From an uncultured beta proteobacterium (GTDB lineage Bacteria > Pseudomonadota > Gammaproteobacteria > Burkholderiales > Burkholderiaceae_C): a stretch of DNA of 14,079 nucleotides. This document shows positions 10,826-14,079 of this stretch, one piece after another (within the stretch, counting starts at the first letter, position 1; each line of letters opens with the position of its first letter). The stretch is taken from assembly GCA_903920405.1 (NCBI GenBank), contig CAIXMC010000071.1, positions 1-14,079 on the forward strand, in the 5' to 3' direction. Both the position numbers and the translations under genes were made by a program. Below the pieces are notes generated by a model, which saw only the letters and a program-made list of their open reading frames with translations, made no database searches and was not told where the DNA came from.

Positions 10826-10927
10826 TTATTGATTATAAATATGTTTTAAAAAATTAACGAAGCGAGGGGCATTATGTAACCCTTTTGATGAAACAAACTA
10901 GCCTATGGAGGCGCTTTTCAGTGTTTT
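10640..10927. repeat. 16-bp perfect inverted repeat flanking the rpoB promoter
   Basis: AAAACACTGAAAAGCG at 10640-10655 has its exact reverse complement CGCTTTTCAGTGTTTT at 10912-10927. Past one mismatch a further GAT/ATC pairs, giving about 20 bp. Chance alone would rarely give 16 bp within 300 bases. In mRNA reading through from rplL both arms are present and could form a long helix, a shape that RNase III cuts; E. coli has an RNase III site between rplL and rpoB. In mRNA started at the internal promoter only the 3' arm is present. Confidence 0.7.
10832..10860 (-). promoter_or_regulatory. Candidate sigma70-type promoter for rpoBC
   Basis: The minus strand has a perfect TATAAT (10832-10837), exactly 17 bases after TCGTTA (10855-10860), which matches the -35 consensus TTGACA at only three of six positions. 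The surroundings are very A+T rich. The predicted start is near 10825, just upstream of the 5' arm of the long inverted repeat in the leader. The weak -35 box keeps confidence moderate. Confidence 0.5.
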
Positions 10928-10931
10928 GATC

Positions 10932-10990
10932 AAAAAAACTGGCTGAATTGGCTTGGCCTGAAGCATGCATTCCCGATGAATGCTCAGCCA
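10932..10990 (-). terminator. Candidate partial terminator/attenuator between rplL and rpoB
   Basis: On the transcribed strand TGGCTGA (10984-10990) can pair perfectly with TCAGCCA (10940-10946), followed by G and seven T (10932-10938). The same first arm can instead pair with TCAGGCCA (10954-10961, one bulge), stacked beyond a perfect 6-bp hairpin GCATTC/GAATGC (10967-10983), and that fold has no T-run next to it. The two folds exclude each other, as in an attenuator. The terminator stem is short (7 bp) and its loop long, so it may be leaky. E. coli has a known attenuator at the equivalent place. Confidence 0.45.
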
Positions 10991-11025
10991 CAATTTTTAA
11001 GCCTTTTTGCCTTGTAACGCACGCC

Positions 11026-11071
11026 CAGTATGTGTTAGTAGCTATTAAAACAATAGCAAAACATGTTACTG
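11026..11071. repeat. Imperfect palindrome, possible dispersed intergenic repeat
   Basis: The plus strand runs from CAGTATGTGTTAGTA through a perfect 6-bp hairpin GCTATT-AAAAC-AATAGC (11041-11057) to ATGTTACTG, so that about 20 bp pair imperfectly. Next to it GGCTGG (11077-11082) pairs with CCAGCC (11100-11105), just after the rplL stop. The TAGCTATTAAAACAATAGC core and nearby GGCGGCC remind me of short palindromic repeats scattered between genes in Comamonadaceae genomes. That is memory and unverified. No T-run follows, so it is not a terminator. Confidence 0.45.
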
Positions 11072-11119
11072 ATTCAGGCTGGCGGCCTTTGACAGTACAC
11101 CAGCCCGGGTTGTTCTCAA

Positions 11120-11491
11120 TTACTTGAGTTCAGCCTTTGCACCTGCATCAACGAGCTTTTTCAAGGCGATATCAGCATCAGCCTTGGAAACGCCTTCCTT
11201 GACGTTCTTCGGTGCGCCATCGACCATGTCTTTGGCTTCCTTCAAGCCCAAACCGGTGATTTCACGTACTGCCTTGATGACAGAGACCTTGTTTGCACCT
11301 ATTTCTTGCAGCACCACGTTGAACTCGGTCTTTTCTTCAACCACTACTGCGGCTGCACCACTGGCAGCGGGTGCGGACATTGCCGCAGCGCTCACACCAA
11401 ATTTCTCTTCAATGGCCTTGACCAGGTCGTTGAGTTCCATGACCGTCATGCTGTCAAGCGCGGTCAAAAATGAGTCTTTATCGAATGCCAT
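11120..11491 (-). CDS. rplL: 50S ribosomal protein L7/L12
   Basis: Stalk protein that binds L10 as dimers and recruits translation factors such as EF-Tu and EF-G. The 123 residues have the standard build: a helical dimerisation domain (about 1-33, [21 protein letters not shown]), a flexible alanine-rich hinge (about 36-52, [15 protein letters not shown]) and the globular C-terminal factor-binding domain ([21 protein letters not shown], then [15 protein letters not shown]). ATG with AGGA at a spacing of 7 bases. It follows rplJ after 53 bases with no terminator, so the two form the usual pair. The spacer has short ATTGCT/AGCAAT repeats of no clear meaning. Downstream lies the long gap to rpoB. 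Confidence 0.98.
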   Translation of the reverse strand: MAFDKDSFLTALDSMTVMELNDLVKAIEEKFGVSAAAMSAPAASGAAAVVVEEKTEFNVVLQEIGANKVSVIKAVREITGLGLKEAKDMVDGAPKNVKEGVSKADADIALKKLVDAGAKAELK

Positions 11492-11544
11492 TTTTAATTC
11501 CTAACAAATTGATTGCTATTTTGATTGCTGTATTGCACTGCTGT

Positions 11545-12066
11545 TTATGCAGCAACTGCTTCGACGGGTGCATCTGCGCCCGCTTCTTTTTTTTCTGCGA
11601 CTGCTGCCAACACACGCGCTGTACGCGCAATAGGTGACTGCATCAAACCCAACAACTGTGCCAGCAACACTTCCCGCGAGGGAATGCTTGCCAGTTGTTT
11701 GACACCGTCTACGTCCAATGCTTTTCCATCATAAGCTCCCCCTCGAATGACCAACTTGGTGTTGATTTTCGAGAACTCGGCCACCACTTTCGCGGCAGCC
11801 ACAGCATCGGTTGAAAAACCATAAACAAGCGGACCGGTCATCTGGTCTGACACGACTTCAAATGCGCTGCCCTTCACCGCACGGCGAGCCAAAGTATTTT
11901 TCAACACATTCAGGCTGACACCGTTGCTGCGTGCAGAGGATCGAAATTTGGTCATGTCAGCGACCGTGACACCACGGTACTCTGCGATCACGAGCGTTTG
12001 AGCTTTGGAGGCAAGCTCAGACACATCACGAATGACAGATTCTTTCTCACTGCGATTCAAACTCAA
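11545..12066 (-). CDS. rplJ: 50S ribosomal protein L10
   Basis: L10 anchors the L7/L12 dimers to 23S rRNA and, in E. coli, the L10-L7/L12 complex represses translation of its own mRNA by binding the leader. The 173-residue sequence begins [26 protein letters not shown] and has the family block [22 protein letters not shown], then NTLARRAV and a C-terminal stalk helix leading to [11 protein letters not shown]. The start codon is TTG (12064-12066); it is preceded by AAAGGAG at a spacing of 6 bases, and there is no in-frame ATG or GTG before conserved residues, so the TTG start is well supported. An 11-bp perfect hairpin ends 14 bases upstream of the GGAG. Together with the structured gap before it this suggests autogenous control, though the L10 binding site itself was not identified. 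Confidence 0.97.
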   Translation of the reverse strand: MSLNRSEKESVIRDVSELASKAQTLVIAEYRGVTVADMTKFRSSARSNGVSLNVLKNTLARRAVKGSAFEVVSDQMTGPLVYGFSTDAVAAAKVVAEFSKINTKLVIRGGAYDGKALDVDGVKQLASIPSREVLLAQLLGLMQSPIARTARVLAAVAEKKEAGADAPVEAVAA

Positions 12067-12091
12067 GGTTTACTCCTTTAACATGTGCCTT

Positions 12092-12116
12092 AGTAGGGTA
12101 TGACACATACCCTACT
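12092..12116 (-). promoter_or_regulatory. 11-bp perfect hairpin upstream of the rplJ ribosome binding site
   Basis: AGTAGGGTATG and CATACCCTACT pair without mismatch around a 3-nt loop. No T-run follows on the transcribed strand, so it is not a terminator. It ends 14 bases before the GGAG of rplJ and may help set access to the start site. Confidence 0.7.
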
Positions 12117-12258
12117 TGATGCACGCCACATTGCAGCGATCAACTGTTCCAAATAATTCATTCTTTGCAGTGGAATCGCCATCTGCGTTGGTTGTTAGGA
12201 CGTGGTCATCGATAACTTCCACATAAGGGTCGTTCGCTTTGGGTGCATTGCGTCGTTA

Positions 12259-12296
12259 CAAAGCGCGACGTGTGGCGAGCCACACGTCGCGCTTTG
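12259..12296 (-). promoter_or_regulatory. 17-bp perfect hairpin in the rplA-rplJ gap
   Basis: CAAAGCGCGACGTGTGG pairs exactly with CCACACGTCGCGCTTTG around a 4-nt loop (CGAG on the plus strand, CTCG in the RNA). The bases after it on the transcribed strand are TAACGACG, so it lacks the T-run of a terminator. A long perfect GC-rich helix in a polycistronic message is a plausible RNase III processing site or a copy of a dispersed palindromic element. The inversion also makes two spurious short frames on opposite strands that share a peptide. Confidence 0.75.
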
Positions 12297-12341
12297 CTCT
12301 TGGCACTACATCCCAAACCAGACGGCCAAATGCAAAATTTA

Positions 12342-12372
12342 TTTATAACTATATCCTTTTGATTAAGTGCAA
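12342..12372 (-). promoter_or_regulatory. Weak candidate promoter upstream of rplJ
   Basis: The minus strand reads TTGCAC (12367-12372), then 19 bases, then TATAAA (12342-12347) in an A+T-rich stretch. The -35 matches only TTG and the spacer is long, so this is suggestive only. E. coli has an L10 promoter in the same neighbourhood. The -35 box overlaps a small GTGCA/TGCAC hairpin (12367-12384). Confidence 0.3.
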
Positions 12373-12444
12373 AAATCCATGCACACCAACGGTCTTGGAT
12401 GACCTGCTGGCACATTTTTAAAATACCAACAGCCCACCACATCA

Positions 12445-12464
12445 GGCAGCCCTTTGGGGCCACC
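12445..12464 (-). promoter_or_regulatory. Hairpin just downstream of rplA
   Basis: On the transcribed strand GGTGGCCC pairs with GGGCTGCC through 8 bp with two G-U wobbles around a CAAA loop, 13 bases after the rplA stop. The nearest T-run is some 20 bases further on, so efficient intrinsic termination is doubtful; mRNA 3'-end stabilisation or partial termination is possible. Confidence 0.45.
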
Positions 12465-12477
12465 AGATATCTTTATC

Positions 12478-13173
12478 TCAGACCTTCACGGTCTGCAAAT
12501 CGACCCGCACACCCACGCCCATTGTGCTGGACACAGCCATCTTGCGCAGATAGACACCCTTGCTGGTCGCCGGTTTGGCCTTGACCAGGGCATCAACCAA
12601 AGCTGATAAATTGCCTTGCAACTTATCATTTTCAAATGATCGACGGCCAATAGTGCCATGAACAATGCCAGCTTTATCGACACGAAACTGTACCTGACCA
12701 GCTTTGGCGTTCTTGACAGCCGTGGCGACATCGGGGGTGACGGTGCCCACTTTGGGGTTAGGCATCAAACCACGAGGACCCAAAATCTGCCCCAAAGTTC
12801 CAACCACACGCATGGCATCGGGTGCAGCAATCACCACATCAAAAGGCATGTCACCGGCTTTGATGCGGGCAGCAAGGTCATCCATGCCGACGATGTCAGC
12901 ACCTGCAGCCTTGGCTTCTTCGGCCTTGGCACCCTGAGCAAACACGGCAACGCGCTTGGATTTGCCCGTACCGTGAGGCATCACCACTGCACCGCGAACA
13001 ACTTGGTCTGATTTTTTGGCATCAATGCCCAGTTGCACGGCAACATCGATGGATTCATCAAACTTGGCTGTTGCAAATTGTTTGATCAAACCGAACGCAT
13101 CACCGATGGCATACAGCTTGCCGCTGTCCACCTTGCCATTGGATACCTTTTGTTTTTTAGTCAAGCGTGCCAT
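12478..13173 (-). CDS. rplA: 50S ribosomal protein L1
   Basis: L1 forms the mobile stalk at the ribosomal E site and, in E. coli, represses its own L11 operon by binding the mRNA leader. The 231 residues match the family length. Visible landmarks are the basic N-terminus [10 protein letters not shown], the block [38 protein letters not shown], then [18 protein letters not shown] and the C-terminal [23 protein letters not shown]. The ATG directly follows the rplK TAA with no spacer, and its ribosome binding site GGAGGG lies inside the last codons of rplK, so the two are translationally coupled. After the stop comes a hairpin and the long gap to rplJ. No defects were seen. Confidence 0.98.
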   Translation of the reverse strand: MARLTKKQKVSNGKVDSGKLYAIGDAFGLIKQFATAKFDESIDVAVQLGIDAKKSDQVVRGAVVMPHGTGKSKRVAVFAQGAKAEEAKAAGADIVGMDDLAARIKAGDMPFDVVIAAPDAMRVVGTLGQILGPRGLMPNPKVGTVTPDVATAVKNAKAGQVQFRVDKAGIVHGTIGRRSFENDKLQGNLSALVDALVKAKPATSKGVYLRKMAVSSTMGVGVRVDLQTVKV

Positions 13174-13605
13174 TTACACACCCTCCACAATGACACCCAT
13201 CGAGCGGGCAGAACCAGCAACCGTACGAACGGCTGCATCCAGGTTGGCAGCAGTCAGGTCTTTCATTTTGGTCTTGGCAATTTCTTCAAGCTGCTCGCGT
13301 GTAATTTTGCCAACTTTGTCTTTGTTGGCACGCGCTGACCCCTTGTCAATTTTGACTGCCTTTTTAATCAGCACAGTCGATGGTGGCGACTTGATGACGA
13401 AAGTAAAGCTCTTGTCAGCAAATGCAGTGATCACCACCGGCAGCGGCAAGCCGGGTTCAATCCCTTGAGTTTGGGCATTGAATGCCTTGCAAAACTCCAT
13501 GATATTCAACCCACGCTGGCCTAATGCAGGGCCGATAGGGGGAGATGGGTTGGCCTTGCCTGCAGGAACCTGCAGTTTGACAAAGCCGACGATTTTTTTT
13601 GCCAT
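13174..13605 (-). CDS. rplK: 50S ribosomal protein L11
   Basis: L11 binds the GTPase-associated centre of 23S rRNA, where thiostrepton also acts and RelA activity is sensed. The 143 residues are full length. The N-terminal domain shows [19 protein letters not shown] and then [14 protein letters not shown], with the conserved proline-rich helix; the C-terminal RNA-binding domain shows [18 protein letters not shown], then [25 protein letters not shown] 13605 has AGGAG at a spacing of about 6 bases. It lies 134 bases after nusG and abuts rplA, forming the classical L11-L1 pair. In E. coli L1 represses translation from a site in the rplK leader; that gap here has two small hairpins but I could not identify an L1 site. 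Confidence 0.98.
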   Translation of the reverse strand: MAKKIVGFVKLQVPAGKANPSPPIGPALGQRGLNIMEFCKAFNAQTQGIEPGLPLPVVITAFADKSFTFVIKSPPSTVLIKKAVKIDKGSARANKDKVGKITREQLEEIAKTKMKDLTAANLDAAVRTVAGSARSMGVIVEGV

Positions 13606-13739
13606 AATTTTCTCCTGACGGGTGGTAATGCCTGAAACTGCGACAGATCGCAGATTGAAGCTCCCCGTGATGAACGACTCAAAATATCAATCGCGCCGAG
13701 TCGAAAAGCGCGAAAATTGACACATGGATGTGATGAACT
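13606..13739 (-). promoter_or_regulatory. nusG-rplK spacer with two small hairpins
   Basis: On the transcribed strand TCGCGC pairs with GCGCGA (13691-13713, 11-nt loop) soon after the nusG stop, followed by TTGATATTTT, which could act as a weak terminator. Nearer to rplK, CTGCGA pairs with TCGCAG around a tetraloop (13638-13653). I found no convincing promoter. The position fits the leader that L1 represses in E. coli, but the L1 site is not identified. Confidence 0.4.
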
Positions 13740-14079
13740 TTACGTTTTCTCAACCTGGGAAAAGTCAAGTTCCACTGGAGTTGACCGGCCAAAAATGGTT
13801 ACAGCAACGTGAACCTTGCTTTTGTCGTAGTTAACATCTTCAATCGAACCGTTAAAGTCAGCAAACGGGCCTTCAGTCACGCGGACATTTTCACCCACCA
13901 TAAACTCAACTTTGTGACGAGGTTTGTCAGTTCCCGCGTGCATTTGACTGACAATCTTGAGAACTTCAGCCTCAGAAATAGGCGAAGGCCGTGTTTTACC
14001 ACCTCCCACAAAACCAGTCACTTTGTTGGTGTGCTTGACCAAGTGCCAGGTGTCATCATCCATCACCATTTCTACGAGC
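13740..14079 (-). CDS. nusG: Transcription termination/antitermination protein NusG, C-terminal part
   Basis: Open at the right edge of the window; about 112 codons are visible and the frame continues upstream of the first ATG seen here as LVE, so that ATG is internal. NusG binds RNA polymerase during elongation, links it to ribosomal protein S10 or to Rho, and has an N-terminal NGN domain and a C-terminal KOW domain. The fragment shows the end of the NGN domain ([20 protein letters not shown]) and a full KOW domain ([20 protein letters not shown] then [13 protein letters not shown] and [16 protein letters not shown]). It is followed by rplK on the same strand, the standard order secE-nusG-rplK. 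Nothing unusual is seen in the visible part. Confidence 0.97.
   Translation of the reverse strand, partial: LVEMVMDDDTWHLVKHTNKVTGFVGGGKTRPSPISEAEVLKIVSQMHAGTDKPRHKVEFMVGENVRVTEGPFADFNGSIEDVNYDKSKVHVAVTIFGRSTPVELDFSQVEKT

Larger units (their letters stand above)
12067..12340 (-). promoter_or_regulatory. Candidate L10 operon leader with strong hairpins
   Basis: The 411-base rplA-rplJ gap has no gene. Its downstream part is rich in structure: a 17-bp perfect hairpin (12259-12296), pairable boxes GTGG/CCAC and GCGAT/ATCGC between 12125 and 12225, an alternative GTGGAA/TTCCAC pairing (12170-12222), and an 11-bp perfect hairpin (12092-12116) next to the rplJ ribosome binding site. In E. coli the matching region binds the L10-L7/L12 complex. 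I cannot point to the kink-turn, so the assignment is by position. Confidence 0.5.

Noticed and set aside
11124..11504. 126-codon open frame opposite rplL
   Set aside because: It mirrors the rplL frame with low-complexity Ser/Ala/Thr content and no family resemblance; a shadow of a conserved gene.
12259..12296. Intrinsic terminator for the rplK-rplA transcript
   Set aside because: The stem is strong, but neither side has a T-run in the direction of transcription.
12206..12463. Two short opposite-strand frames in the rplA-rplJ gap sharing a similar peptide
   Set aside because: The shared peptide comes from the 17-bp palindrome being read on both strands, and neither frame shows a plausible start context.
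1..14079. CRISPR array, tRNA, rRNA, insertion sequence, defence or secretion system
   Set aside because: No regularly spaced repeats, RNA gene signatures, transposase or relevant protein families were seen; the window is a conserved housekeeping region.

Overview
The window is a chromosomal housekeeping segment of a betaproteobacterium. The order of Burkholderiales is the best fit and the family Comamonadaceae is likely. The reasons are RNA polymerase and ribosomal proteins that read like that group, an L10 protein starting MSLNRSEKE, a DUF4390 gene followed by an NtrY-like kinase, and moderate, roughly balanced base composition. No genus can be named from sequence reading alone. Every gene lies on the minus strand, so transcription runs from high to low coordinates.

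Layout in the direction of transcription. The right edge holds the 3' part of nusG. It is followed by rplK and rplA, which abut with no spacer, and then a 411-base gap with strong hairpins that looks like the leader of the rplJ-rplL pair. After rplJ (TTG start) and rplL comes an unusually long 615-base gap before rpoB. That gap holds, in order, a palindromic repeat-like hairpin, a terminator or attenuator-like structure, a consensus -10 box, and a leader of about 320 nt with long inverted repeats. rpoB and rpoC follow, separated by 58 bases carrying an 8-bp tandem repeat. A strong intrinsic terminator sits between rpoC and rsmB, and its 3' arm also contains the probable ribosome binding site of rsmB. 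The left end is a tightly overlapping set of rsmB, a DUF4390 secreted-protein gene and the first 59 codons of an NtrY-type sensor kinase.

The right part makes the L11, L1, L10 and L7/L12 stalk proteins and the beta and beta' subunits of RNA polymerase, with NusG as their elongation factor. This is the classical linked unit in which ribosome and polymerase synthesis are co-regulated. The left part is a separate unit: a 16S rRNA methyltransferase linked to an envelope protein and a two-component sensor.

I see no mobile element, CRISPR array, tRNA, rRNA, defence or secretion system, and no sign of an exotic new system. What is worth a second look is non-coding. The rplL-rpoB gap has a 16-bp perfect inverted repeat and an 11-bp inverted repeat whose arms interleave, placed so that read-through mRNA and mRNA from the internal promoter would fold differently. 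The rplA-rplJ gap has two perfect long hairpins. The rpoC-rsmB junction has a combined terminator and ribosome binding site. All folds were read by eye and none has been computed.
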